Assembly (NCBI RefSeq): GCF_016785185.1
Contig: NZ_JAEKDY010000023.1
Strand: one strand, 5' to 3'
Source of the DNA: Heyndrickxia sporothermodurans
Lineage (GTDB): Bacteria; Bacillota; Bacilli; Bacillales; Bacillaceae_C
DNA: 39,069 nucleotides
Notes under the pieces: model-generated
The model's database searches: none
The model's input: the letters and a program-made list of their open reading frames with translations, nothing else
Told to the model about the DNA's origin: nothing
In this document: positions 1 through 8,353 of the stretch, piece after piece
Numbering within the stretch: position 1 is the first letter of the stretch
Layout: the number at the start of each line of letters is the position of its first letter
Program-made: the position numbers and the translations under genes

Positions 1-2
1 TA

Positions 3-50
3 GCCGCAGACCGAATTAATGTACAATTAAATCAGCAACAAGTAGCATGA
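3..50 (+). other. Possible C-terminal tail of a gene entering from the left
   Basis: The frame is open from position 3 to a TGA at 48-50 and would encode 15 residues ending NQQQVA. It could be the end of a gene that begins outside the window, but 48 bases without a stop is weak evidence. No intrinsic terminator follows. The rest of the stretch up to the fadF stop at 186 is AT-rich and shows nothing recognisable. Confidence 0.15.
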
Positions 51-185
51 TTTCTGTTTTTAAAAATATATTTTAGAAATTCTGTAGGATTCTGTATTTT
101 TAAAAAGAGCAATTATGAAATTGACTCATTTTATTAAAAATTGCCAATAAATTTTATGTTCGATTTCATCAAAATAGAACATTAA

Positions 186-2300
186 TTATGATGCAAGGTT
201 TTGTTCTGGCTCACCGCAAACTGCCTTTTCAAGTAATTCTGCGACATCATATGTTTTGACTGTTTCTTCTACTTCCTTCGCTTTCGTACCATCAGACAGC
301 ATTGTTAAACAATACGGACATCCAGAACTAATGATAGAAGGGTTCACTGCTAAAGCTTGTTCAGTACGAGAGACATTAATGCGGTGACCCGTATCTTCCT
401 CCATCCACATTAAACCGCCTCCAGCTCCACAGCACATCCCTTTTTCTCGGTTACGTTCCATTTCAACTAGCGTAACACCAGGAATCGCTTTTAAAATTTC
501 CCGAGGTGGATCATACACATCATTATATCTTCCTAAATAACAGGAATCATGGAACGTAATTTTTTCATTCACTTCATATTTAGGTTTTAAGCGCCCTTCT
601 TTAACTAGTTCATAAAGAAGTTCTGTATGATGATAAACTTCCGCTTCTAAACCAAAGTCAGGATATTCCTTTTTAAAGATGTTATATGCATGAGGGTCAA
701 TTGTGACGATCTTTTTCACTTCATTTTTCTCAAACTCGGCAATATTTTGTCCGGCTAATTCTTGGAATAAGAATTCATTTCCTAATCTTCGTGGTGTATC
801 TCCCGAGTTTTTCTCTTTATTACCTAAAATTGCAAATTTCACACCTGCTTCGTTAAGAAGCTTCGCAAAAGATAATGCGATTTTTTGACTGCGGTTATCA
901 AAAGACCCCATCGATCCAACCCAGAATAAATATTCGAATTCCTCGCCAGCTTTTTTCACATCTTTTACAGTTGGTACATGAACATCTTCACGGGCATCTC
1001 GCCAATTTTCACGTTCTTTCCGATTAAGTCCCCATGGATTTCCTTGACGTTCAATATTTTGCATTGCACGTTGAGCATCTGCATCCATTTTTCCTTCTGT
1101 TAATACTAGATAACGTCTAAGATCGATAATTTTATCAACATGTTCATTCATAACCGGACATTGATCTTCACAGTTACGGCATGTTGTACACGCCCAAATT
1201 TCTTCTTCGGTAATGACGTCTCCGATAAGATTTGGAGAATAATTTAAAGCAGCAGCTGATTCTTCTGCCCCTTGTCCAGCACTTGCTAATGCAATTTGAT
1301 TTCCTTTTGTATTAGAAAATGCGAAAGTTGGTACCCACGGTTGTTTCGATGTTACTGCCGCACCATGATTCGTTAAATGATCCCTTAATTTAATTATTAA
1401 ATCCATTGGGGATAGCATTTTTCCTGTCCCTGTTGCCGGACACATATTTGTACAACGTCCACATTCCACACAAGCATATAAATCAATTAATTGTAATTGG
1501 GAGAAGTCTTCGATCTTTCCTACACCGAATGATTCTTGGGACTCATCTTCAAAATCAATTGAATTCAGTTTTCCTGCACCATCTAAACGATTAAAGTACA
1601 CATTTGCTGGTCCGGCAATTAAATGTGCATGCTTCGATTGTGGTACATAAACAAGGAATGAGAGTAGGAAAATTAAATGGATCCACCAAGCGATATAGAA
1701 AATAACGATCGATGCTGTTTCACCTATCCACCCAAATGCTTGTGCGATAAGTGATGCAATTGGCTCCGTCCACGATACTTCTTCACCGTGCCAAATTATT
1801 CCCATCCCATTTCCTATTAGCACAGATACCATTAAACCACCAATAAATAAAAGAACAAGTCCAGATTTGAAGCCTCTTTTTAAACGAACTAATTTCTCAA
1901 TATAACGACGGTAAAATGCCCAAACTACTGCAACTAAGATGACGAGTGTGACAATTTCCTGGAAGAATGTAAATCCTGCATATAATGGACCTAACGGTAA
2001 GTGTGATTCAGGTGCAAGACCCTTCCAAATAAAATCAATTGCCCCAAATTGTACAAGAATAAAGCCATAGAAGAACATCACATGGATCGCGCCACTTTTC
2101 TTATCCTTCAAAAGCTTTTTCTGACCAAACACATTGACCCAAATCTTTTGTAGACGTTCTTTGACCCGATTATCGAATTCAACTTTTTTGCCTAGCTTAA
2201 TATATTGAATTCTAGTCTTTACTACATAAACAAATAACGAGATTGCGTAAACGGTTACAAATAGAAAAGCAATCCAATTTACCCAAAGTAACCAAGACAT
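186..2300 (-). CDS. fadF: FadF-type membrane iron-sulfur oxidoreductase (YwjF)
   Basis: This is a 704-residue membrane protein thought to pass electrons from acyl-CoA dehydrogenase/electron-transfer flavoprotein to the respiratory chain during fatty acid beta-oxidation. The first ~240 residues hold several hydrophobic segments (nitrate-reductase-gamma-like). Two 4Fe-4S motifs follow, CVECGRCTNMCP near residue 277 and CTTCRNCEDQCP near 370. Two cysteine-rich CCG domains close the protein (DSC near 583, GMCCGAG near 622, GCPYC near 659), as in heterodisulfide-reductase-like subunits. I chose the ATG at 2300 (MSWLLWVNW) because GGAGGGGAG lies about 10 bases upstream; a longer reading from a TTG would start inside that ribosome site. 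In B. subtilis this gene leads fadF-acdA; acdA would lie beyond the left edge. The promoter carries a FadR-type operator. Confidence 0.9.
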   Translation of the reverse strand: MSWLLWVNWIAFLFVTVYAISLFVYVVKTRIQYIKLGKKVEFDNRVKERLQKIWVNVFGQKKLLKDKKSGAIHVMFFYGFILVQFGAIDFIWKGLAPESHLPLGPLYAGFTFFQEIVTLVILVAVVWAFYRRYIEKLVRLKRGFKSGLVLLFIGGLMVSVLIGNGMGIIWHGEEVSWTEPIASLIAQAFGWIGETASIVIFYIAWWIHLIFLLSFLVYVPQSKHAHLIAGPANVYFNRLDGAGKLNSIDFEDESQESFGVGKIEDFSQLQLIDLYACVECGRCTNMCPATGTGKMLSPMDLIIKLRDHLTNHGAAVTSKQPWVPTFAFSNTKGNQIALASAGQGAEESAAALNYSPNLIGDVITEEEIWACTTCRNCEDQCPVMNEHVDKIIDLRRYLVLTEGKMDADAQRAMQNIERQGNPWGLNRKERENWRDAREDVHVPTVKDVKKAGEEFEYLFWVGSMGSFDNRSQKIALSFAKLLNEAGVKFAILGNKEKNSGDTPRRLGNEFLFQELAGQNIAEFEKNEVKKIVTIDPHAYNIFKKEYPDFGLEAEVYHHTELLYELVKEGRLKPKYEVNEKITFHDSCYLGRYNDVYDPPREILKAIPGVTLVEMERNREKGMCCGAGGGLMWMEEDTGHRINVSRTEQALAVNPSIISSGCPYCLTMLSDGTKAKEVEETVKTYDVAELLEKAVCGEPEQNLAS

Positions 2301-2373
2301 ATAATAAACTCTCCCCTCCAAAGAATAACTTTAGGATTTAAAACCCCTAATTTTCTGAATGTTACTTACTTAC

Positions 2374-2401
2374 ATTATATAATGAATGAGCATTCAGTCA
2401 A
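2374..2401 (-). promoter_or_regulatory. Sigma-A-type promoter of fadF
   Basis: On the minus strand, TTGACT (2396-2401) and TATAAT (2374-2379) are separated by 16 bases. Transcription would start near 2367, about 65 bases before the fadF ATG. The FadR-like palindrome occupies the spacer and touches the -35 box, so a bound repressor would block polymerase. Confidence 0.65.
2383..2400. promoter_or_regulatory. FadR (YsiA)-type operator
   Basis: TGAATGAGCATTCAGTCA matches 15 of 18 positions of the Bacillus FadR consensus TGAATGAMTANTCATTCA as I remember it (the N counted as a match). FadR represses fatty-acid degradation genes, including fadF, and is released by long-chain acyl-CoA. The site lies between the -35 and -10 boxes of the fadF promoter. 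Confidence 0.65.
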
Positions 2402-2596
2402 TGACTTTATTCAAAGTTTTTTGACTTTTGCAATGTAATTTTTTCTTTTTATGTATAAGAGCGATGATATTCCCTTATTTTATTATACGCCGTGAAATTT
2501 GAATTTTTCGAAAATATTATAAATCGGCTATTTTTTATGTTTCTCTAAATTATGGAGATACTATTGAAACATTATTTTTTTGTTAGGGAGGAACTT

Positions 2597-3796
2597 ATGC
2601 TGACATGGCTTTGGATAGTGTTTCTATTCATTCTACTTATCATCGCTTTATGTACAGCTGACTATGTTTTTGGGAAAAGAAGTTATTTACGTCATTGTAA
2701 AAAAAGAGAATATCCTAAACGAATGGGAGAAATTCATCTAATTACTAGGGGAGATGACTTATTTAATTTATTTTACTCCGACATTAAAGCAGCTAAATCA
2801 AGCATTCATATTCTTTTTTATATTGTCAAAGGCGACCAATTTAGCAAAAACTTTTTAGAATTACTGGCACAAAAGGCACTTGAAGGTGTAGAAGTTCGCT
2901 TATTAATGGATTGGATGGGAAGTTATAGTGTATCCAAAACATTAATAAAGGAATTAAAAAGTATTGGAGCGAGAGTTGAGTTTTGCAATCGGCCCCGTTT
3001 TCCTTTTTTATTTTTCACCCTTCAACAAAGAAATCACCGAAAATGTTCGGTGATTGACGGAAAAATTGGATATGTGGGTGGTTATAATATCGGCAAAGAA
3101 TATATTGATAAAGATCCGGTTCTGTCTCCTTGGAGAGATTATTGCTTTCGCTATATAGGTGAAAGTGTTAAAGATATTCAGGAGGAATTTTCCATCAATT
3201 GGGAAAGAGCAACGAAACAGCCTTTATCATTACAGTATTCCCCTGAAGCAGTGAACGGAACGATGATACACAAGTTCTTTCCAACAGAAGGGAAATATTT
3301 TGAGGAAGTAATATGCGGTTTAATTGATCGCGCAAATGAAATGATCTATATTGGAACTCCTTATTTCATACCTTCACACGAAATTTTAGAAAGGCTTCTT
3401 GCTGCTTTAAAAAGAGGGGTTACGTTAAAAATCCTCGTACCTGAAAAAGCTGATCATATTTTAGTGAAAGAAGCGTCGTTTCGTTATTTTCGGAAGTTAA
3501 TGTCTAACGGTGGAGAAGTGTACCAATATATGAACGGCTTTTATCATGCGAAAGTGATGATTATTGATCAGTCAATATGTCAAACCGGGACAGCTAATTT
3601 TGATCGGAGAAGCTTTTTCCTTAATCATGAATTGAATTGTTATATTTATGATCGCGACTTTATTGAAAGAATAACGAAAGTAGTTGAAAAAGATCTATTA
3701 GATTCACATCAGCTTGCCATTGAAGAACTTCATAACACTTCTTTCGGCACTAAAATAAAAGAACTGTGTGCAAATGCAATAGCAAATATTTTATAG
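2597..3796 (+). CDS. clsB: Cardiolipin synthase, phospholipase D family (YwjE/ClsB)
   Basis: This enzyme condenses two phosphatidylglycerol molecules into cardiolipin at the membrane. The 399-residue product starts with a hydrophobic helix (MLTWLWIVFLFILLIIAL). It carries two HKD motifs, HRKCSVID near residue 147 with downstream GGYNIG, and HAKVMIID near 316 followed by GTANFDRRS. Both are complete, as expected for an active PLD-fold enzyme. The ATG at 2597 is preferred over the upstream ATG at 2552 because GGGAGGAACTT sits directly before it and the resulting length fits YwjE. It is divergent from fadF and converges on argS over a shared terminator, as in B. subtilis. Confidence 0.9.
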   Translation: MLTWLWIVFLFILLIIALCTADYVFGKRSYLRHCKKREYPKRMGEIHLITRGDDLFNLFYSDIKAAKSSIHILFYIVKGDQFSKNFLELLAQKALEGVEVRLLMDWMGSYSVSKTLIKELKSIGARVEFCNRPRFPFLFFTLQQRNHRKCSVIDGKIGYVGGYNIGKEYIDKDPVLSPWRDYCFRYIGESVKDIQEEFSINWERATKQPLSLQYSPEAVNGTMIHKFFPTEGKYFEEVICGLIDRANEMIYIGTPYFIPSHEILERLLAALKRGVTLKILVPEKADHILVKEASFRYFRKLMSNGGEVYQYMNGFYHAKVMIIDQSICQTGTANFDRRSFFLNHELNCYIYDRDFIERITKVVEKDLLDSHQLAIEELHNTSFGTKIKELCANAIANIL

Positions 3797-3803
3797 TTTA
3801 AAA

Positions 3804-3832
3804 AAATCCAATTCATAGGAATTGGATTTTTT
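3804..3832. terminator. Bidirectional intrinsic terminator, clsB/argS
   Basis: An 11-bp perfect stem (AAATCCAATTC / GAATTGGATTT) with the loop ATAG is followed by a T-run on the plus strand. It is preceded by an A-run that gives a U-tract for minus-strand transcripts. It lies between the convergent clsB and argS stops. Confidence 0.85.
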
Positions 3833-3836
3833 GATG

Positions 3837-5507
3837 TTACATTTTTTCCGGTGCCGATACGCCAATCAATGCTAATGCATTTTTTAATGTGATTTGTACG
3901 GATTTAATTAAAGCAAGGCGTGCCTTTGTTAATTCCACATTGTCTTTATCCAATACTTTTTCCGCGTTATAAAAGCTGTGGAAGGTAGATGCAAGATCAT
4001 TAATATAATTTGTGATTCTGTGTGGTATCCGCTTTTCGGCTGCTTCAGCAATCACCGCTGGGAAATCACCGATTTTCTTTAATACTTCAATCTCTTTTTC
4101 CGCTTTAATTAAATCATATTTTGCATTTTTTTCTACCGTAAATCCTTGTTCTTCACCTTGGCGTAAAATACTGCAAATCCTCGCATGTGCATATTGTGCA
4201 TAATAAACAGGGTTTTCATTTGATTGTGAAACCGCAAGATCTAAATCAAAATCTAAATGTGTATCCGCACTTCTCATTGCAAAGAAGTAACGAACCCCAT
4301 CAAGGCCAACTTCTTCGATCAAGTCACGCATCGTTACAGCTTTCCCTGTACGTTTGCTCATTTTCATTTTTTCGCCATCTTTATATAAATGAACAAGCTG
4401 AATAATTTCTACTTCAAGATTATCCGGATTGTATCCTAAAGCTTCCATTGCTGCTTTCATCCGCGGGATATATCCGTGATGATCGGCTCCCCATACATTA
4501 ATTAACTTATCAAAGCCGCGTTCAAATTTATCATTATGATAGGCAATATCTGGTGTTAAGTACGTATATGAGCCATCATTTTTAATCAACACGCGATCCT
4601 TATCATCACCAAATGCAGTCGATCTAAACCAAGTAGCCCCATCTAATTCGTACACATGGCCTCTTTCACGAAGAGTCTTTAACATGGCATCAATTTTTCC
4701 ATTTTTATAAAGTGATGTTTCTGAGTACCAAACATCGAACGGAACACGAAAGTTTTCTAAGTCGGTTTTCAGTTTTTCCATTTCATAGTCCAAACCATAT
4801 TGACGGAAAAATTCAAAGCGTTCTTCTTCGCTCTTTTTCGTGTACTCATCACCGAATTGTTCGGCAATCTTCTTGCCAATACCGACAATATCTTGACCAT
4901 GGTACCCATCTTCAGGCATTTCCTTCTCCAATCCAAGGGCTTGATAATACCGTGCTTCAACAGAACGTGCCAAATTATTTATTTGATTACCAGCGTCGTT
5001 AATATAATATTCACGACTAACATCATAACCCGCTTTTTCGAGAATATTACATAAAGAATCGCCTACTGCCGCCCCACGAGCATGTCCTAAATGCAAATCT
5101 CCAGTTGGATTGGCAGATACGAATTCAACTTGAATTTTTTGACCTTTCCCTGCATCTGTTTGTCCGTACTGATCACCGGCTTCAATAACTGTCGGAATCA
5201 GATCTGTTAAATAACTATTATTCATGTAAAAATTTATGAATCCTGGACCGGCGATTTCAATTTTTTCAATAGAGGCTTTAGATGTATCAAAATGGGAAAC
5301 AATTTCTTCTGCAATCATTCGGGGGGCTTTCTTTGCTATCCGCGCTAGTTGCATCGCCGTATTCGTTGCATAATCTCCATGTGATTTATCTTTTGGTGTT
5401 TCTAGAATAATTGCGGGAATTTGTTCTTCTTCTGCTAAACCAGCCTTTAATACGGCATTTTTAATTTCATTTTTGATATTCATTTGAATTTGTTCAACTA
5501 TATTCAT
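3837..5507 (-). CDS. argS: Arginyl-tRNA synthetase
   Basis: This class I aminoacyl-tRNA synthetase charges tRNA-Arg in the cytoplasm. The 556-residue protein has the Bacillus ArgS length and an N-terminal Add1-type tRNA-recognition domain (NIKNEIKNAVLKAGLAEEE). The HIGH-type motif is NPTGDLHLGHARGAAVG near residue 137, and the KMSKS-type motif is MKMSKRTGKA near 382. The alpha-helical anticodon-binding domain forms the C-terminus (NPVYYAQYAHARICSI onward). The ATG at 5507 follows GGAGGCATAATAA. That ribosome site overlaps the end of ywiB, whose stop is three bases upstream, so translation of the pair is probably coupled. Confidence 0.97.
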   Translation of the reverse strand: MNIVEQIQMNIKNEIKNAVLKAGLAEEEQIPAIILETPKDKSHGDYATNTAMQLARIAKKAPRMIAEEIVSHFDTSKASIEKIEIAGPGFINFYMNNSYLTDLIPTVIEAGDQYGQTDAGKGQKIQVEFVSANPTGDLHLGHARGAAVGDSLCNILEKAGYDVSREYYINDAGNQINNLARSVEARYYQALGLEKEMPEDGYHGQDIVGIGKKIAEQFGDEYTKKSEEERFEFFRQYGLDYEMEKLKTDLENFRVPFDVWYSETSLYKNGKIDAMLKTLRERGHVYELDGATWFRSTAFGDDKDRVLIKNDGSYTYLTPDIAYHNDKFERGFDKLINVWGADHHGYIPRMKAAMEALGYNPDNLEVEIIQLVHLYKDGEKMKMSKRTGKAVTMRDLIEEVGLDGVRYFFAMRSADTHLDFDLDLAVSQSNENPVYYAQYAHARICSILRQGEEQGFTVEKNAKYDLIKAEKEIEVLKKIGDFPAVIAEAAEKRIPHRITNYINDLASTFHSFYNAEKVLDKDNVELTKARLALIKSVQITLKNALALIGVSAPEKM

Positions 5508-5510
5508 TTA

Positions 5511-5945
5511 TTATGCCTCCTTATAGTTTATCGACATTTCGTATTTACCTGATGAGGAGCCCTGCATAAGAAGATCGTATGCTAGATTAATTCGTCCCTC
5601 ATTCTTCGTCGTTTTTATATGTTCAATTTTTTCTGTTTTCGTTGAAAGTAAAAGTGTGCCAAATGTACTTTCATAGGAACCATTTTTTTCTACATCCATA
5701 TGGAAACTTAGGCGCATTTTAATGGCGCCGCTTCGCAAAATAACCGCGTTGTTATCTGCTATTTTAACAATGGTATGTACCGTTCCTTCCTCAACCTCTT
5801 CATCGTATTTTAAGAAAAATGCATTTCCTTTTTGATAAAAATTTCCGAAAAGCATTAATTCATAGCTTTCACTTTCCGCATCCTGTTTAATTACTGTCTT
5901 TAAGTGAATTTTGACAGGTGTTTGTTGGGTCATTTCTTCTGTCAA
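5511..5945 (-). CDS. ywiB: YwiB family protein (DUF1934), beta-barrel
   Basis: This small cytoplasmic protein has a lipocalin-like beta-barrel fold in its family; its biochemical role is not established. From a TTG at 5945 the product is 144 residues, close to B. subtilis YwiB (about 142). Recognisable family segments are TVHTIVKIADNNAVILRSG and EGRINLAYDLLMQG. I prefer the TTG because AAAGGATG lies 8-10 bases upstream; an ATG at 5933 has only a weak ribosome site, and an upstream ATG at 6005 would place the start next to the repeat element. The gene precedes argS in the same order as in B. subtilis, with a 3-base gap. Confidence 0.8.
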   Translation of the reverse strand: MTEEMTQQTPVKIHLKTVIKQDAESESYELMLFGNFYQKGNAFFLKYDEEVEEGTVHTIVKIADNNAVILRSGAIKMRLSFHMDVEKNGSYESTFGTLLLSTKTEKIEHIKTTKNEGRINLAYDLLMQGSSSGKYEMSINYKEA

Positions 5946-6013
5946 ATGATTCACATCCTTTTTCTTATGGGCTGTTTGCGTAAACATTGTTGTTTTTGGG
6001 AACATAGACCGTT

Positions 6014-6140
6014 ACTTTCCACTACAGGAACCTGCTTTCCGCGGGGAGGAAGTCGAGCCTCCTCGGCTTGCGCCTGTGGGGTCTCGACCTTTCCTCTATA
6101 TCCCGCAGGAGTCAGGTTCCTTTCGCTCCAATCCACTCTG
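6014..6140. repeat. Dispersed GC-rich hairpin repeat
   Basis: This stretch is much richer in GC than its surroundings and folds into one long imperfect hairpin. GGAACCTG (6027-6034) pairs with CAGGTTCC (6113-6120), then GCGGG with CCCGC, then GAGGAAGTCGAG with CTCGACCTTTCCTC. Sequences with the same signature (CTTTCCGCGGGG ... CCCGCAGGAGTC ... TTCCTTTCGCTCC) recur between genes in many Bacillaceae genomes, to my recollection. ORFs crossing it are spurious. It lies in the ywiB upstream region and could form a structured RNA or slow transcription; no function is established. Confidence 0.7.
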
Positions 6141-6242
6141 CGTTTTCATATTTATTAAATATATATAGGCTTTCAAAGCGAAAGCCAGTCCTTTCCATTA
6201 TAACCTTTTAAGTATAAAAATAAATCTCGGGAAAATCAATGG

Positions 6243-6989
6243 TTATACGATGAGGATCAATGCGCTAACTGCTGGTGTTAAGATCATTGCTGTTTTCAAA
6301 ATTCCTTTAGGAACAAGATTTGTAAATTTTGCACCTAGGTATGCGCCAAGCATCGTTCCTATTAATACTTGAATGAGTAATGTGACATCTAGAAATCCTT
6401 CTGATGAAAAGCCGACTCCGCCCCCGATTGCAATCGGAACAATGACTAGCATGGTTGTCCCAACTGATTGTCGAAGGGAAAGTCCCAAAAATGTGAGAAG
6501 GCCTAATTGAATAAAAGGTGTGGAGCCAATTCCAAACGTACCCGAAAGAATCCCTGTAGCAATTCCTAATATGGCAGCTTTCATTAATAGTTTCGCATTT
6601 AGTGTCCATGCTTCATTATCCACTTCTTTCTTTTTCATAAAAAATAAGCGAAAAACTAATAAAATTGCCGATAGAAACAGCATACCACCCGTTAAATAAT
6701 GCATATCATTTGTCGGGATAAATGCTGCAATTTTTGAGCCAACAAATGCACCAATTGCACCAAATCCGCCTACTAAAAGCCCAGCCCTTACAGAAATATT
6801 TCCTTCACGGTAATGGCTAAACGCACCTGATAAACTAGTGAACGCCATTGCCGTTAAAGAGGTAGCTAATGCGACATGTATCGGAATCTTAAATACAAGT
6901 GTAAGAATGGCTATGATAAATCCAGAACCACCTGCTCCAATAAATCCTAGTATTGCTCCCAGTATAAGCATCGTAAAAACAATCGCCAC
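6243..6989 (-). CDS. TauE/SafE family membrane permease
   Basis: This integral membrane protein belongs to the TauE/SafE family, whose members export sulfite, sulfoacetate or related organosulfur anions; the substrate here is unknown. The protein is almost entirely hydrophobic with about seven to eight helices. It shows the paired family motifs, GAILGFIGAGGSGFI in the first helix and GILSGTFGIGSTPFIQ in the second half. The start is uncertain: GTG at 6989 (248 residues) has AGGAG eight bases upstream, while TTG at 7013 would give 256 residues with AAGGA about 13 bases upstream. It is a single gene with no linked sulfur-metabolism gene in the window. Confidence 0.8.
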   Translation of the reverse strand: MAIVFTMLILGAILGFIGAGGSGFIIAILTLVFKIPIHVALATSLTAMAFTSLSGAFSHYREGNISVRAGLLVGGFGAIGAFVGSKIAAFIPTNDMHYLTGGMLFLSAILLVFRLFFMKKKEVDNEAWTLNAKLLMKAAILGIATGILSGTFGIGSTPFIQLGLLTFLGLSLRQSVGTTMLVIVPIAIGGGVGFSSEGFLDVTLLIQVLIGTMLGAYLGAKFTNLVPKGILKTAMILTPAVSALILIV

Positions 6990-7156
6990 TATTGCCACTC
7001 CTATCACATTCAAAATACATTAAGTTATCCTTATGATTACTAAAACATTATACCTTATTTCCTTTTGCGAACTAAAGCCGTTTTAAAAAAAGGGCTTTTT
7101 CATATAGGGATGGAATAGTATTTATATGATTTCATTTAACATAGGGGGACGAAGGA

Positions 7157-7756
7157 TTGCTATTTTTTAAATACCTTTTCATGGTGGGTGTACTGTGTTT
7201 TACAATTATACGTACATTAATTAAGGATCCTGAAAAAGAAACAGAGGATTATGATCCGAAGAAGCTTTTAAGCTTGAGTCACTTCTTATCTTTAAGTTTT
7301 TTCAACTCCTCAGTTGCTTGGATTATTTTTAAAGTCGATTCCTTTTTATGGTTAGCCTTTTTTTCTGTGGTTTGTAAAATTATATTACTAGCATCAGACA
7401 AAACCAAAAATGCTTGGCTCGTAAAGCCAGTAGTTATATGTATTTGTCTTATTTTCGTTTTCATCCTCCGTGTTCCTAAAGAAAGTGATTCTTTCATCAA
7501 CTATTTAAGTAGTAAAGGGACCTATCACTGCCCCTTACGTTACGAATGTGTAAAAATAACAACTCCCGTAAATAAAAAAGATGAAATACATACAAAGGCG
7601 GAGATCATTCCTATAGATGATTCCTCATTTAATTGGTATGTTCTTTTTTCAAAAGGAGCTATTCGTTTAAAAGGAAAAGAAGGAAAGATAGTTGAAATAA
7701 AAGGAACGAATATTGCAGGCTGGTGGATTGTAACCGAAGAAAAAGGACCCTCTTAA
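7157..7756 (+). CDS. Hypothetical membrane protein with extracytoplasmic C-terminal domain
   Basis: I do not recognise this 199-residue protein. It has a hydrophobic N-terminal segment, then about three more helices (residues ~45-100), and a polar C-terminal region of about 95 residues ending IVEIKGTNIAGWWIVTEEKGPS. The last part could be a small beta domain outside the membrane, possibly related to a short twin pair of cysteines (YHCPLRYEC). Translation would start at TTG 7157, preceded by AGGGGG about eight bases upstream; the next ATG (7181) has no ribosome site. A terminator hairpin overlaps its stop. It lies just outside the islet boundary and may be an old neighbour of speB. Confidence 0.6.
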   Translation: MLFFKYLFMVGVLCFTIIRTLIKDPEKETEDYDPKKLLSLSHFLSLSFFNSSVAWIIFKVDSFLWLAFFSVVCKIILLASDKTKNAWLVKPVVICICLIFVFILRVPKESDSFINYLSSKGTYHCPLRYECVKITTPVNKKDEIHTKAEIIPIDDSSFNWYVLFSKGAIRLKGKEGKIVEIKGTNIAGWWIVTEEKGPS

Positions 7757-7772
7757 TGAGGATCCTTATTTT
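7743..7772 (+). terminator. Intrinsic terminator of the 7157-7756 gene
   Basis: AAGGACCCTC / GAGGATCCTT pair with one mismatch around a TTAAT loop that contains the stop codon, followed by ATTTT. The right arm also contains the stop codon of the speB 3' remnant on the opposite strand. Confidence 0.65.
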
Positions 7773-7822
7773 ACCCAACCTAATATCATTTAACGAATCA
7801 ATTTACTTGCAGTATGCGCGAA
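7766..7822 (-). pseudogene. speB: Remnant of a speB (agmatinase) 3' end
   Basis: Read on the minus strand this piece encodes TASKLIR, then a TAA where speB has a Glu codon, then MILGWVK and a stop. These are the last residues of SpeB. Over 50 bases it matches the real speB 3' end (16879-16928) at 43 positions. Of the seven differences, six are synonymous and one creates the stop. Similarity fades just upstream. The synonymous pattern means the two ends diverged while both were under selection, so this is not a fresh local duplication. It marks the left edge of the accessory islet. Confidence 0.8.
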
Positions 7823-7837
7823 CTAAAACCTACTATA

Positions 7838-8353
7838 CTAATAATTTATTGGAAATTTATGTTTAATAACCTTATCCCCTATATATTCAAGAAAAAAAAA
7901 GTCTGCTTTTGTATTAGGATTTATTCCCCACTCCTTTTGCATAGAAAATATTAAAACAAGCTGCTCGGAGGAATTCGCCGCTACTCCTTCCCAAGGAAAA
8001 TCTTTATTGATCGGATTGGATAAAAATCGCTCTCGATCCAGCATATTGTTTGTAAAATTACTTCTTATATGGAAGTTCTCTACACCGAGTTTTTGCATTT
8101 CTGAGGTTTTATTATCAATCGATAATGGAATTTCATAGAAAATTTCATTTTTATTTTCCTTTAATGTCGGTTTTCCTAATTTATAGGAAAGATCCCGAAC
8201 AGTAAAATGTTTCCCGCTTTGTTCCACTTTTTCAACTACAGAATAATTTTTAAATGGACGATTAACTTGTTGATAACGATAGACACTAAAGGAAACAAAG
8301 ATAATAAACAAAACAATGATAATGCTCCACTTTGCCTTTTTAGACAGCGACAT
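7838..8353 (-). CDS. Membrane-anchored accessory protein of the ABC operon
   Basis: I do not recognise a named family for this 171-residue protein. It has a positively charged N-terminus, one membrane helix (residues ~9-27, SIIIVLFIIFVSFSVY) and an extracytoplasmic domain of about 140 residues. That domain has the look of an immunoglobulin-like beta sandwich (YEIPLSIDNKTSEMQKLGVENF, then SSEQLVLIFSMQKEW), as in DUF4352/DUF5028-type secreted proteins; this is inference from pattern only. Its start overlaps the ATPase gene by 14 bases, so it is the last gene of the ABC operon. It could bind the exported or toxic peptide at the cell surface. Confidence 0.65.
   Translation of the reverse strand: MSLSKKAKWSIIIVLFIIFVSFSVYRYQQVNRPFKNYSVVEKVEQSGKHFTVRDLSYKLGKPTLKENKNEIFYEIPLSIDNKTSEMQKLGVENFHIRSNFTNNMLDRERFLSNPINKDFPWEGVAANSSEQLVLIFSMQKEWGINPNTKADFFFLEYIGDKVIKHKFPINY

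Noticed and set aside
4012..5054. ORFs on the plus strand opposite argS
   Set aside because: They are shadows of argS, with no ribosome sites or recognised families.
5904..6158. Small ORFs in the hairpin repeat upstream of ywiB
   Set aside because: They lie wholly in a dispersed repeat and lack ribosome sites.
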